Below, piece after piece: positions 1-11,520 of a stretch of DNA of 64,000 nucleotides. The DNA comes from Eriocheir sinensis (Eukaryota > Arthropoda > Malacostraca > Decapoda > Varunidae). The notes beneath the pieces were generated by a model, which saw only the letters and a program-made list of their open reading frames with translations, did no database searches and was not told where the DNA came from. The DNA lies in NCBI RefSeq assembly GCF_024679095.1, contig NC_066517.1, positions 17,313,600-17,377,599 of the forward strand. The letters are read 5' to 3'. The stretch's first letter is position 1. The number at the start of each line of letters is the position of its first letter. The position numbers and the translations under genes were made by a program.

Positions 1-312
1 CGCCGTCAGAAGGAGAGAATCTAGACAACTCACGAAGCGAAACCGACCATGTTCGATGTTGTTCTGCCCTTGGACCGTCTAATTAACTATAAAATATGCT
101 GAAGATTAATTATAATGAATGAAGAATAGAGATAAGAAGAGTAAAAAAAAAACACTCAAAACCATCACCATCGCGCGGCTGGTTCACCTTGTCCCGTCAC
201 CTGCTCCTCGCCGTGGCTTGCGAGGGGCACAAAAAAATGTTTATATAACAACAGATAATGAAGTAGACAATTAACGTTAACCGCATCTTGCTGGCAACCT
301 GTTTTGAGAGAG

Positions 313-314
<2 letters not shown>
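1..314. other. unannotated left edge
   Basis: No gene or clear repeat is visible. The sequence is AT-rich with short A runs, and it leads into a GT microsatellite. Confidence 0.5.

Positions 315-348
<34 letters not shown>
315..348. repeat. (GT)n microsatellite
   Basis: About 17 uninterrupted GT units follow a short GA run. Confidence 0.95.
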
Positions 349-349
<1 letters not shown>

Positions 350-589
350 CCCTTCCTCCCCATAGGCCTGTGGTAATCAAGACGGCCATAAATCAACGTA
401 AACAAACAATCAAAACAAAGCCCAGCAAGTCGATGATTTACAACTCTCAAGGAAGACGTTTCAAACCTCGAATTGGTTGCAAAGACTTCCCATCAAGCTC
501 TATGCTGGGGGTGGCTTTCTCACGGCCTCCATGTATAGCTTCGGCCTTGCATATTTGTTTTACTGACAGTGTGTTCTCAGACGGTTCCG

Positions 590-663
590 GCTCTCAACAA
601 CTAACGCCAAAGACTGTAAAAGATATTAGTCAGATTCACATGAGAGTTTTTTCACGTTCGTGG
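590..663 (+). repeat. partial copy of ~177-bp repeat family
   Basis: The segment from GGCTCTCAACAACTAAC to TTCACGTTCGTGGTA matches the 3' part of the unit seen again at 911-1087. It directly abuts the TTAGG array, so the array sits inside this repeat family. Confidence 0.6.
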
Positions 664-910
664 TAAGGTTAGGTTAGGTAAAGTTAGGTAAGGTTAGGTT
701 AGGTTAGGCTAGGTTAGGTTAGGTTAGGTTAGGTAAGGTTAGGTAAGGTTAGACTAGGTTAGGTTAGGTAAGGTTAGGTTAGGTAAGGTTAAGTAAGGTT
801 AGACTAGGTTAGGTTAGGTTAGGTTAGGCTAGGTTAGGTTAGGTTAGGCTAGGTTAGGCTAGGCTAGGCTAGGTTAGGTTAGGTTAGGTTAGGTTAGGTT
901 AGGTTAGGTT
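664..910 (+). repeat. interstitial TTAGG telomere-type array
   Basis: About 49 pentamers read as AGGTT/TTAGG on the plus strand, with frequent TAAGG and CTAGG variants. TTAGG is the ancestral arthropod telomere repeat. The degeneration, and flanking by ordinary repeats on both sides, indicate an interstitial rather than terminal array. Confidence 0.85.
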
Positions 911-1330
911 TACTGAAGCCTTGATAAACCATCACTAGGACCATAAAACTACTCATGGAAACATCTTCAACTTCTACATACGAAAGTCTTATCAACTGTG
1001 TGTGTTAAGGCTCCCAACAACTGTCTCCAAAAAAACATGACGGAGATAAGTCGCCTTCATATGAGTATTTTCTTTACGTTCATGGTACAGAAGCCTTGTT
1101 AAACCATCACTAAAACCATAAAACTACTCATGGAAACATCTTCAACTTCTACATACGAAAGTCTTATCAATTGTGTGTACTTAAACTCTCGGCACCAATG
1201 TCCCAAGACCATAAAGAAAGATTAGTCTGTTTGTCATGAGTGTTTTTACATCCCTGGTGCTATCACTGGGACCATAAAACTACGCATCAACTGTCTTTGC
1301 CTGGGCGCCGAAATGTTTTAGAATATTGGC
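911..1330 (+). repeat. ~177-bp dispersed/tandem repeat, two copies plus remnant
   Basis: Copies begin near 911 and 1088 with GAAGCCTTG.TAAACCATCACTA and share CATAAAACTACTCATGGAAAC. A shorter remnant lies near 1258-1330. Diverged relatives appear near 4990-5090 and 7165-7290, where CATAAAACTACCCAT recurs, so this is a dispersed family. No coding capacity is visible. Confidence 0.7.
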
Positions 1331-1432
1331 CTTGCTAAACCAACCTGCTGCATTACTTTTTATTTGATTCTATCTTAGTTTATTCTTATTCTATATTTTC
1401 TTGCCTACCATTTAATCTATTACCTCTTCTAT

Positions 1433-1665
1433 TGATTTCTTTCACTAAGTTCTTTGATTTCTTGTTTGCGTTGGTCATGGCGTTTCCTTATATTGATTTT
1501 TTTCACTTTATATTATTGGATTTCTTCTTTCCGTCCGTCATAGAGTTTTTCTAATTTGATTTTTTTCACATTATATGATTTGATTTATAATTTGCTTGCC
1601 TCGTGGCGCTTTTTATATTGATTTCTTTCACTTGATACTGTTTGATTTCTCCTTTGTTTTCGTCC
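1433..1665 (+). repeat. degenerate ~62-bp tandem repeat
   Basis: The phrase TTGATTTYTTTCAC recurs at about 1433, 1493, 1556 and 1618, giving a period near 62 bp in a T-rich context. The copies are strongly diverged. Confidence 0.6.
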
Positions 1666-1833
1666 TCTTTGCTCCGCGTCGTCAGGGCAGGATTAAGTCG
1701 TCAGGCGTGGCCATGCGCGGAGAACTCCCTCATAAAAACGTTAATTAAAGACATTATTCCCCTCCGTCACCTCCTTGACGCATACCACCCGAGACACGAT
1801 CACCATTTGCGTGCCGGCTCGATTCCTGATTAG

Positions 1834-1834
<1 letters not shown>

Positions 1835-1877
<43 letters not shown>

Positions 1878-1967
1878 ACTCTCTATTACAATCCTTACAC
1901 ACAAACACCAAATACTCATTCACAAATACATATATACAGAGGAGAGGTGGGTGGGGGGTGGGGGAGG

Positions 1968-2008
<41 letters not shown>
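1835..2008. repeat. paired (CA)n microsatellites
   Basis: Two CA arrays, 1835-1873 and 1969-2008, flank a short G-rich segment. Confidence 0.95.
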
Positions 2009-2010
<2 letters not shown>

Positions 2011-2390
2011 CCCGGAGATAAGATGAAAGTAGTTAGACACGCATATCACGGTGTACAAATCTCAAGGGAAGGAGCAAGCCAAAAACACCCTCAAAAGGAG
2101 AGACGGAGAAAGCGACAGAAAAACACACACAGAGGAGGAAAAGAAACATGTTGACGGACTTGTAATCTTAACTGCCTGATAATGACTTACACGAGAGCGA
2201 TGCGTCTGGCGGGCGGGCTTGTGGGCTTGTTGCTTGTTGTTTGATGTACCGCAGAAGACAGGACGCCCGCCCCTCTGTGTTAACAGAAAGATTGTTATGT
2301 TGCATTGTTCGTCCTTGTCACTCACTCACACGCCCACCCGCCCCCCGACGCATGCTCCCCTCAACCGCACCCCCTCTGCTCTCTGTCCAG

Positions 2391-2541
2391 TTGCCTCTCC
2401 GAGTAAACTGTTCTGCGAGATTCAGTCTGTTTGCCTCTCCGAGTAAACTGTTCTGCGAGATTCAGTCTGTTTGCCTCCAAGTGAACTGTTCTGCGAGATT
2501 CAGTCTGTTTGCCTCTCCGAGTGAACTGTTCTGCGAGATTC
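2391..2541 (+). repeat. 40-bp minisatellite, four copies
   Basis: The unit contains GAGTAAACTGTTCTGCGAGA followed by TTCAGTCTG. Four nearly identical copies are present; the third lacks a few bases (CTCCAAG for CTCTCCGAG). Confidence 0.9.
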
Positions 2542-2603
2542 GAGGGAGGAATGAGAGAGGGAAAAGTAGTATTGTAGAGGTTATAATTTCTAGTTCCAAA
2601 GTA

Positions 2604-2604
<1 letters not shown>

Positions 2605-2673
<69 letters not shown>
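2605..2673. repeat. (AGT)n microsatellite
   Basis: About 23 uninterrupted AGT units. Confidence 0.95.
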
Positions 2674-2674
<1 letters not shown>

Positions 2675-3102
2675 TAAGGTATATGGGTTTACGTATAGGG
2701 CTTAATAATGGTTTAAGGGGCCAGTTCGATGTAATAATGGCGTAAGGGGTCTGTTTAGGGGTATGAAAATGGTGGAATGGTGGTATAAGGTCCAAGTTCA
2801 AAGGTTTAATGGCAGTGAAAGGTTCTAGTTCCAATAGTATTAAGACTACGTTCTGGATAAATCGTTCCCTTTCCGAATTTTTGGAGTCTTGAAGAGAATA
2901 GTTAATACGTATTGTCTAGTATATATATTTTTTCTCTCTCGCTTTCATCATCTGCTTCCTTATCATTTACTTGGCTCATTATTTGCCGTCATTTTTTTCT
3001 TTAATCTGCTGCGATGTAGTAAATTAGGTTCTAAATACAACTTTCACTCTTGCCTAAACTGATGAGAAATTTGTCTTTTATTTTGTTTGGCTTGTGTGTG
3101 TT

Positions 3103-3139
<37 letters not shown>
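3103..3139. repeat. (GT)n microsatellite with poly-G
   Basis: A GT array is followed by GGAGGGGATGGGG and a G run up to 3160. Confidence 0.9.
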
Positions 3140-3141
<2 letters not shown>

Positions 3142-3224
3142 AGGGGATGGGGGGGGGGGGTAATGCATCTTTTCAACTCTAAAGCGATATTGAGAGGTGG
3201 ATAATGAAATAGCTAAATGGAATA

Positions 3225-3378
<154 letters not shown>

Positions 3379-3636
3379 GCTCTCCTCCCTCCCTCCCACA
3401 CCCTTCCCCGTTACCTCCCCCCCTCCACCACAGCCTCCTCCTCCTCCTTTCATCGCCTTGCCGCCCGTAAATAACAGCCAGAACGTAAATATCAATACGC
3501 GTCCTGATTATCTCCGTCGTTCAGTTCCCGCACTCCGTTCTTTTGTTTTGTTTTCCCCCGAAGTTTCCTCATCTCTGTGCGGCCATGCGCGGCGACCAGA
3601 CGCGACTCATCCAGCGCCATATTTACGAGACGCTCA

Positions 3637-4215
3637 CGACCAGTGTTTAGGGGAAATATCTTGGACGTGTGGGCGGGAATTGAATCTCCGGCTCGCAGTT
3701 AAGTTAACAAGCCTATGTGAAGGCAAGAAAACCTATCCCAAGTATTTTTTTGTGGTTACTTTTGCTAATGCAGTGTTTATCTTATGTGTTGCGTCATGAC
3801 CGATGTTTAGGGGAAATATCTTGGACGTGCTGACAGGAATTGAATCTCCGGCTCGCAGTTAAGTTAGCAAGCCTATGTGAAGGCAAGAAAACCTATCCCA
3901 AGTATTTTTTTGTGGTCATTTTTGCTAATACGGTTTTTATCTTATGTGTTGCGTCATGACCGATGTTTAGGGGGAATATCTTTGACGTGCTGACGGGAAT
4001 TGAATCTCCGGCTCGCAGTTAACTCGTCTACATGTGAACGCAAGAAAACCTATCCCAAGCATTCTTTTGGCCGTGCAATTTCCTACTGATCAGGAAATCT
4101 CGAAAGTAATACAGTTTTTGGTGACGGGAATTCGATCTTCGGCGTACAGTTAAGTTACCAAGTCTATATGAACGCCCGAAAACTCTATACCTGAGCGTTC
4201 TTTTGGCCACTTATT
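3637..4215 (+). repeat. 160-bp tandem repeat with tRNA-like B box on minus strand
   Basis: Three clear copies (from about 3637, 3797 and 3957; period 160 bp) and a degenerate fourth share GATGTTTAGGGG.AATATC and GAATTGAATCTCCGGCTCGC. On the minus strand the core reads GGAGATTCAATTCCCG, which resembles a tRNA T-arm/B-box, so the monomer may derive from a tRNA-type SINE. That origin is inference. Confidence 0.8.
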
Positions 4216-4342
4216 CTAATGCTCAAAAGAATATAGCAGGCATACATTAATTTTGTTGTAATGATATGTCGGGGCGTTATGAGGCAAGAGACCAACGCAT
4301 CCTGACGCAAAATGGCAGATGACAGTGCCCGTTGTTTTCCCT

Positions 4343-4590
4343 CCTTGCTCGTCTCTGTCTGCCTGTCTTTCCCTGTCTTCCTCTTCATAGACATTTCTTT
4401 GATCCTGTCTGTTTCTGCCTGTCTTTCCCTGTCTTCCTCTTCATAGACATTTCTTTGATCCTGTCTGTTTCTGCCTGTCTTTCCCTGTCTTCCTCTTCAT
4501 AGACATTTCTTTGATCCTGTCTGTTTCTGCCTGTCTTTCCCTGTCTTCCTCTTCATAGACATTTCTTTGATCCTGTCTGTTTGCATGTTT
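4343..4590 (+). repeat. 56-bp minisatellite
   Basis: The unit contains CTCTTCATAGACATTTCTTT then GATCCTGTCTG. Copies start at about 4381, 4437, 4493 and 4549 and are almost identical. Confidence 0.9.
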
Positions 4591-4620
4591 TTTTTCTGTC
4601 TCCCTGTCCATCTATTGGTC

Positions 4621-4875
4621 ATACCGTCACCTTCGTAATCAAACTGCCTGTCATTATTTTCTATTTTTCGGGAAATCAGAAAAGAACTGTCATTATCTCA
4701 TTCTGCTTAAGATTTAGCCAGAAATGAAAAAAAGCCAATTCTAGAACACTCAAACCCTGAATGACGAAGGCAACTATACAAAAATGGGCGTCACATGTTG
4801 AAAAATTGATGTAGACAAAAACCTGGAAATCGATTAAAATGACTTAGGCGATTATTTTATGAGGGTGACGATATT
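4621..4875 (+). mobile_element. MITE-like element, copy 1
   Basis: This ~255-bp element has imperfect terminal inverted repeats of about 17 bp: the left end is ATACCGTCACCTTCGTAA and the right end, reverse-complemented, begins ATATCGTCACCCTCATAA. A close copy lies at 45,789-46,044. No transposase is encoded, so it is non-autonomous if mobile. The superfamily is not assigned. Confidence 0.65.
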
Positions 4876-5139
4876 CTAAACGTCCCGGGTTCCCACTACG
4901 ACTGTTCCCCAAAACCACGGGGATGACTAACCGGACTTTCATGGGTGATTTTCCCGTTCAAGGTGAAGAAGGCGGGTAAAAACTATCACTCCCATCACAA
5001 AGCAGTTCATGAAAATCCCAGAAACTTCTATGAGAGGCTCTTCAAACAGGCGAACTGAGGTGCCGAAACGTTTTGGAATACGGGCTTAAATGTTCCCTGC
5101 ATGTCCCGTTCAGTGCAGTTCGAAGGGATTGTCTTTGCG

Positions 5140-5550
5140 TCGATCCCTCCTCTTGGTCCCAGTCCAGTAGTGGGCGTGGGATTGCCTTTGTACCGGCTCC
5201 CACTTATGGTCCTTATTCTTGTTTCTTGATTACTGATTGGCGTTGTTGTCTCTTTTAGTCTTGGTGAATTTTCTTTTTCTCTCCTGCTCCAGATTTTTGT
5301 GATATAATTTTTGTCTGTCTTCAATATCTTCCAGTGTTAATGGTTGGAACACTAATATATTGGCTATTTGGTAGTCTCTGGTTTGGTTTTCTGTGTTCTG
5401 TATAAAATTTTGGTTTTGTCTTATTTCTTCATATTCTTCACAGTCTAGCAGAAAATGTTCTAAAGTTTATATTTCTGGTCCTCTTATGGTTGGCTGTGCT
5501 CCCTTCTCTGCGCGGCCTTTTAACTTTTTTTTTCTAAAGTTCTTGAATAT
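5140..5550 (-). pseudogene. LINE reverse-transcriptase C-terminal fragment
   Basis: Minus-strand translation across about 5480-5270 gives TLEHFLLDCEEYEEIR and then IANILVFQPLTLEDIEDRQ. The EHFLL.C..Y.E.R pattern is typical of the C-terminal end of non-LTR retrotransposon polyproteins. A TAA stop interrupts it just upstream of TLEHF, and no full-length RT domain surrounds it, so it is a dead fragment. The clade is not determined. Confidence 0.6.
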
Positions 5551-5819
5551 AGTATTTAATTTCCCCTTTTCTGTTTATGTCTTCAAATAATAGTCACTAA
5601 GAATATTTTCATTACGGCTAATAACTCACTTATACTTCTAATATCTTGATAGAGACAACAACGTAAAATGAAATGTTACAAATCTACTGCTGCCCCGCAT
5701 TCCTTACGTGTCTGTCTGTCTGCTTGCTAGTCAGTCTGTCAGTCACTCGGTTTATTAATGAACGAGGGAGGAAATCTGTCAGCCAGTCAGTCAGCGAGTC
5801 ATATGAGAAGTAAATTTGA

Positions 5820-5820
<1 letters not shown>

Positions 5821-5864
<44 letters not shown>

Positions 5865-6030
5865 GTGTGTGCATCTTTCTCCCCCTCTCTCCCTCCCTCC
5901 CTCCCTCCATCCATCCATCCATCCATCAATCCATCCATCCATCCATTCATCCATCCCTCTCTCCCCCCCTCTCCCTCCCTCCCTCCCCCTTTGCCTCCTT
6001 CCCTCCCTCCCTCCCTCCATCATCCCCTCC
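5821..6030. repeat. (GT)n followed by pyrimidine-rich (ATCC/CCCT)n
   Basis: A GT array (5822-5872) is followed by CCCT/CCTC runs and an ATCC tetranucleotide array (about 5907-5957). Apparent reading frames here are low-complexity artefacts. Confidence 0.9.
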
Positions 6031-6307
6031 CCAAGTACCCCAACCCACCCTCACTACGTTGAGATAACTTCCATTCCAACAAGACGAGGCCACGAATTTG
6101 AGATACTTGCGAATGATCTAACCTTCGCATTAAGTAGAGTCCCCCTGCCTCCCTCTGCCTCCCCCCCTCTACCCTGACTCCCCCCCTCAACTCTCCTCCC
6201 CCCTGCCCCCCTCCCGTGCACCCCCCCCTTCTGCTGCGTCCGGCGGTAATGAGTATACTTGATTTTTAAAAGCAGACACACAACCTCAGGGCATGGGACG
6301 TATGTTT

Positions 6308-6310
<3 letters not shown>

Positions 6311-6368
<58 letters not shown>

Positions 6369-6461
6369 TGGGTCAGTATGTTTTCAGAGGCGATGCTTGT
6401 GTGGTGGTTGGTTGTTTTCCTGAGTTCTGTCTCCTTTTTCTGTATCTTCTTTAACTTGTTC

Positions 6462-6548
<87 letters not shown>
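6311..6548. repeat. (GA)n and (CT)n arrays, opposite orientation
   Basis: A GA array at 6311-6365 and a CT array at 6463-6548 lie about 100 bp apart as complementary arms that could fold into a hairpin. Confidence 0.95.
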
Positions 6549-6552
<4 letters not shown>

Positions 6553-6903
6553 CTTATAATCAGAGCCATTCATTAAGAGGACATTTTTTTCTTCTTTTCT
6601 GCCGGAACCTTAAAATGAACTCCAAGGGTTTCTCAGAGGCGGCCTAATCAGAGCAGGAAGCCGATGGGAGACGCAGAAATAGGAGGAAATTGAAATGAAT
6701 CGAATGCAAATATGTTGACTGAGATTTTCCTGCATTTTACATCTGCTTAGAAAAAGTTCCATAGTTTTGCATAAGAGGGCGTGGAGCGTCTTGACATTTG
6801 AGCACTTAACAGGAGCGTTCCACATTCTCAAAAGCTTTCCACTTCCACAACAAATATCTCCAATGGTCACGAAGGAGATTAGTTTGGGTCTCATGCTTTT
6901 TTT

Positions 6904-7180
6904 TCACGTTAACCCGTCCGCTGCGATTGGCACGGATTTGGCTTTCACTGGTATCCTGGTAACATATACTCCCAGGTCTATCTCTGCCTCTGTGGTAGAT
7001 AGTGGAGTGTTTCCCATGTGGTACTGGTATGCTAGATATCCCCTCCTAAGGAGCATGACTTTACGTTTTTCTTCTTTGAATTGCAGCAGCCACTTTTTTT
7101 TGCATTCCTGCATAGCCTGGTAATGTCTTCTTAAAATAAATCCGCAGTCGAGGGAATAACGGTGCAGAACCCTTGTCAAA
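6904..7180 (-). pseudogene. non-LTR reverse-transcriptase fragment, copy A
   Basis: Minus-strand translation gives WLLQFKEEKRKVMLL and then [20 protein letters not shown], closely resembling the RT segment ...[10 protein letters not shown]...Y.MGNTPL...EKDLGV of jockey/CR1-type LINEs. The cysteine of KCKVMH is replaced here. A second copy at 24,711-24,955 shares most of the nucleotide sequence. Only about 80 codons remain and no start is expected. Confidence 0.75.
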
Positions 7181-7524
7181 GTATCACCAGGCGCATAAAA
7201 CTACCCATAAAAATACCCACAACTCCCACGAGAGCCTTATCCAGTGAGGGTGTGCAAGCCCCGAAGTGTTTGAGACAATGGTCCTCTTGTTTTGGTGTCC
7301 AGCGAATCTGTCTGACCGAGAGTGTGGAAAGATGACAGTAAGTAAAGCACGGATGATCATGATAGTGAGATGTATTATACCACAATGAGTGAGGTAGAGG
7401 GAAAGGCTGACACTGTTGCCTGACACTCAAGTCCCGAGGAAAACACAAGTACTGTTGATTAATGCACAGCCCCGAAGGTTTAAAAGGGAAAAAGATGTTA
7501 ACCTGAAAACTGGAGAGATACATA

Positions 7525-7676
7525 GAATACATATAAGTTACATAGTTACATACAGATAGATAGAGTACATATAAGTTACATAGATACATACAGATAGATA
7601 GAATACATATAAGTTACATAGATACATACAGATAGATAGAATACATATAAGTTACATAGATACATAGAGATACATA
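7525..7676 (+). repeat. 38-bp minisatellite, four copies
   Basis: The unit contains AGATAGATAGAATACATATA followed by AGTTACATAGATACATAC. Four copies show one or two substitutions each. Confidence 0.9.
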
Positions 7677-7689
7677 AAATAGAAATTTG

Positions 7690-8325
7690 CAAAAATGAAT
7701 AGGAAAGACAGTAAGCTCGGTGAAAATATTTTTTGCATTTGTGTAAATAGTTGTAAATGTGTAATATTGATGCAGTAGCCAAACACAAGTGAGGTTCAAA
7801 TGTAAATATACTGTTTAATATTTCAAAGAAGTATTCATTTGTTTATCAAAGTTTGTTGGGATGACTTGGCAGGATTTTTTTATCTTCTGATTAGTCGCTA
7901 GCATGGATTCCCCCTCTTCCCCCCCCCCGGTATTTATCTCTATCTTCCTGCCTCACTAATTGCACGAAACATCTATTTCCACATTGTCACCCTCCAGAAC
8001 GATGACAGCTTGAGCATACACAAGACGTAGTGCATCAAGCTATAGTTTTATTGTTATGAATCAGCAGCTACAGCCCACGTGTGCAAGCGATGGCGCTAGT
8101 AGTTGCGATAAAACCAAAAGCCTCATCTTGTACGGCGCTCGAGTAGACCGCGACGAAATTACTAAAACAGCGACCGGCTATAACACGATGCTTCTCTGGA
8201 TTTTAGACATTCTGCGGCCTCTAAAACATGGCCGCCAATTAAGGCTGAGTTAAGTTTGAGCAATAACCCAGCTCAGTTTACCTTGTCAGAAGATGGAGTA
8301 AAGTCGAGAGAGAGAGGTCGAGTAC
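7690..8325. other. no supported feature
   Basis: This AT-rich unique-looking sequence has a C run near 7919. Open frames here are short, with no recognisable domain. Confidence 0.4.
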
Positions 8326-8382
8326 AGCATCCAACATCCAACATCCAACATCCCTCATCCAACATCCAACATCCAACATCTT
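8326..8382 (+). repeat. (CCAACAT)n heptamer repeat
   Basis: About seven CCAACAT-like heptamers are present, including one CCCTCAT variant. Confidence 0.8.
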
Positions 8383-8469
8383 CAGAAACCTCGAGTGGAA
8401 ATTAAGGGAAGATCACGTGTACCTAAACCAACCTTATGTAGTAGTTAAGAATAGTTAGGGACATATGCT

Positions 8470-8530
8470 ATAGCTGCGCGTGGCCTCGGTGCTCATCTTC
8501 GTCACAAATGGCCAGTGGGTACGTTAGCAT
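8470..8530 (-). mobile_element. fragment of SINE-like family
   Basis: TAGCTGCGCGTGGCCTCGGTGCTCATCT... matches the segment found in the longer copies at 44,211-44,460 and 46,233-46,525. Only this part is kept. Confidence 0.5.
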
Positions 8531-8604
8531 TGAATATATGTACGGGTAAGGTTTATCGCGAGTCTTTTGACAAACCAACCCGAAAAAAAGAAGAGAAAAA
8601 AAGA

Positions 8605-8605
<1 letters not shown>

Positions 8606-8668
<63 letters not shown>
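8606..8668. repeat. (CA)n microsatellite
   Basis: About 31 CA units follow an A/G-rich stretch. Confidence 0.95.
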
Positions 8669-8675
<7 letters not shown>

Positions 8676-9359
8676 AACACTAAAAAAAAATACATCACCT
8701 CTAACTGCTGTCCCCTCCCTCCCTGCTCCAGAACCGGGATGCGATACGAGATGCAAAACACGAGCTAAGAAAACAATAATGGAAGCGATCGTCTGATTAA
8801 ACAAACAAGAACAACACTGCTCACCTAGGCCAAGGGTTCCGGTTTGTCCTGTGATTGTTACGCCGTCGCCCCCTCATTACCTCCCCCCTTTGTTACTATC
8901 CAAGGGGGAGGGGGTTAAGGGCCTGGGTGTGGGCTGGGGACTACGGGACTGCACTGGGGCTCGTCGATTAGGGGGGAGAGGTGGGGGAGGCAGTCAGTCT
9001 AGGAGCGTGATAAAAAAATACAGATAAATGTCACAATATAATATTCTAATGAGACATACTGAACACGTTAGGCAACTCGGCAGACAAACAAGGAGGGCGT
9101 ATAAAAAAATATCTGAGTTGACGTATAAGGAGAAATTATAATTATGACGATAACGCAGGTGGATTTAGTGGTGGGTAGGGGGGCGGAGTAATTACCACCT
9201 GCAGCCAAGCCCACCCACCCACTCCACCCACTCCACCCCCCACACAGCTTTCAGGCGCGGGGGTCTCACTCTCTCAAGTCAATCTAGACCGCAGCCCCAA
9301 CAAGATCCGCATTAACTTGTGAATTTGTTGAAGGAATAAGACCAGCAGACATCACTCCT

Positions 9360-9530
9360 TGCAGAAATGAACGAGAAATTAAGGCACAAAACTGAATTAT
9401 ACGAGGTGGGTGGGTGAGTGGGTTGGTGGGAGGTGTGGAAGAAGAGGGGGCGAGGGGGAGGGATTTCGGTGGTTGGGAGGGAAGGAGGAGAGGAGGGCAC
9501 GGAGGTTTGCAGAGGGGGTAGGTCTTTAAT
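9360..9530 (+). repeat. outlying copy of the G-rich satellite-block segment
   Basis: CGAGGTGGGTGGGTGAGTGG, then GGGAGGGATTTCGGTGG and GTTTGCAG.GGGGGTAGGTCTTTAATAA, match the ~310-bp segments at 11,521, 11,973, 12,478 and 16,346. It is more diverged than those copies, so it may be the older source. Confidence 0.75.
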
Positions 9531-9599
9531 AAACTCAAACTGATCAGTCGTCGGCCCAACTTTCCAAAGCCTTCCAAAATGTTTCTCATCTCAAGAGAC

Positions 9600-10000
9600 A
9601 CAGGAATTTAGAAGTGGAGAAGAAAAAGTAGAAAATGAAACTGATGGAAGAAAATGAAACAAGCGGAGGAGGAAAAAGGTGGAGGAGAAGGGGAAGGAGG
9701 AGGAAGAGAAGGAGGCGGAGGAGGCGGCGGAGGGAAATACATAGGAGGGACAGATACAAAGTCGTCTTCCTGCACCTTCTGTTAACCTTTCCCATGAACA
9801 CAAACCTAAAAAAAAAATTAAAAAAAAAAAATAGTGACTCGAGAGGAAATCTATAAAAAAAATCTGAATTTTCTTGAAAGCTTACGGGCAGTTTCTCCTT
9901 ACCTACAATTTATATTTAATAGTTACGCTACTTTTAACTTTCCTCCACATGCCAGCAGTTAAAGAAATGTATTTGCTTTTCAGAAAATTATAACGAAACA

Positions 10001-10065
<65 letters not shown>

Positions 10066-10070
10066 GTGAT
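9600..10070. repeat. purine-rich tract and (GA)n array
   Basis: A GGA/GAA-rich segment (about 9620-9735), A runs and a GA array (10,013-10,062) are present. No gene is seen. Confidence 0.8.
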
Positions 10071-10625
10071 TCATACTTGTGGAAAGGATACCGAGGATAC
10101 TATACGACAATAAGAATATTACTACTACTGCTGGTACTTACTAATGCTCCTATTACTACTACTACTACTACTACAGAGCGGCAAACGCCATGCATTGATG
10201 TTCTTCCTGTTCGTTTCCCTAAACTCTTGAGGTAACGAGTTTGCAGGAAGGGAAAGGCTGCGACACAAGCGGTGACCACAACGTTTACCGCGTGTGGCGT
10301 GAGTACTTCATCAGCCCGTCATCGTCAGCCATGTTGCCAGGAACTTGGACATATCGTACATGAATTTATAAAGCAAACCAATCACGGGGAAGCATTGCAA
10401 GGCGACATTGCTGCGTGTAAAGCCCCGGTGTTAATTAAGGAAACAGTGCAGGGACGAGCAGACACAAGGGGGCCCATGGCGGCAGAGTTCCCGCCTTCCA
10501 CATCATCTTTCATTCACATCTCAGACTTTTACACAAACTGCGACAACGGCTTTCACAGAGTTTATGAAATATTATAATATTTCGGCAAACGTTTCCAACG
10601 CCTCCAAAAGTTCTTAACCCGAACC
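10070..10625. other. no supported feature
   Basis: There is a short ACT trinucleotide run near 10,155-10,174. An open frame of about 100 codons on the plus strand (10,272-10,577) has no recognisable motif or splice context, and I do not call it. Confidence 0.4.
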
Positions 10626-10776
10626 TTGAGGCGATCGGGAATGTTTCTTGCGCGGGGTCCGAAGAGGAGGAGGCTGCCGGCCCTGGCCCAGCCGAGGAGC
10701 AGGCCGGCGACACCTTCGCGGAAGGGGCCTCCTCCACTGCCCCCTCGTCCCGGGACAATGCGTTACTTAGACGCCC

Positions 10777-10950
10777 GTGAACAATGCGCCCGAAAACGAT
10801 ACGCCCGTAAGCGATGCGAAACACGTAAGCGATGCGAAAAACGTTAGCGATGCGAGACACGTAAGCGATGCGAAACACGTAAGCGATGCGAAACACGTAA
10901 GCGATGCGAGACACGTAAGCGATACGAAACACGTAAACAATGCGCCCGTA
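10777..10950 (+). repeat. 18-bp satellite, short array (unit A)
   Basis: There are about ten copies of GTAAGCGATGCGAAACAC-like units, entered through GTGAACAATGCGCCCG and left through AACAATGCGCCCGTAAAC. Confidence 0.9.
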
Positions 10951-10985
10951 AACGAGATGAAACTCGTAACGTAGAGGACTCGGCC

Positions 10986-11520
10986 AAAAAAACACAAGAC
11001 TCAGCACACAAAACACAAGACTCAGCACACAAAACACAAGACTCAGCACACAAAACACAAGACTCAGCACACAAAACACAAGACTCAGCACAAAACACAA
11101 GACTCAGCACACAAAACACAAGACTCAGCTCACAAAACACAAGACTCAGCACACAAAACACAAGACTCAGCACACAAAACACAAGACTCAGCACACAAAA
11201 CACAAGACTCAGCACACAAAACACAAGACTCAGCACACAAAACACAAGACTCAGCTCACAAAACACAAGACTCAGCACACAAAACACAAGACTCAGCACA
11301 CAAAACACAAGACTCAGCACACAAAACACAAGACTCAGCACACAAATCACAAGACTCAGCACACAAAACACAAGACTCAGCACACAAAACACAAGACTCA
11401 GCACACAAAACACAAGACTCAGCACACAAAACACAAGACACAGAACACAAAAAAACAGACACAGCACACAAAACACAAGACTCAGCACACAAAACACAAG
11501 ACTCAGCTCACAAAACACAA
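10986..11520 (+). repeat. 21-bp satellite array
   Basis: There are about 25 copies of a 21-bp unit containing CAAGACTCAGCACAC. Because 21 is divisible by three, the minus strand reads as an open seven-residue repeat; this is not evidence of coding. Only two or three copies remain at the matching place in unit B (about 16,286-16,325). Confidence 0.95.

Noticed and set aside
10272..10577. 101-codon plus-strand open frame
   Set aside because: No recognisable motif, no splice or promoter context, next to satellite DNA; chance frame more likely.
10844..11518. Minus-strand frame encoding a seven-residue Leu/Cys/Val repeat
   Set aside because: It is the 21-bp satellite read in frame.
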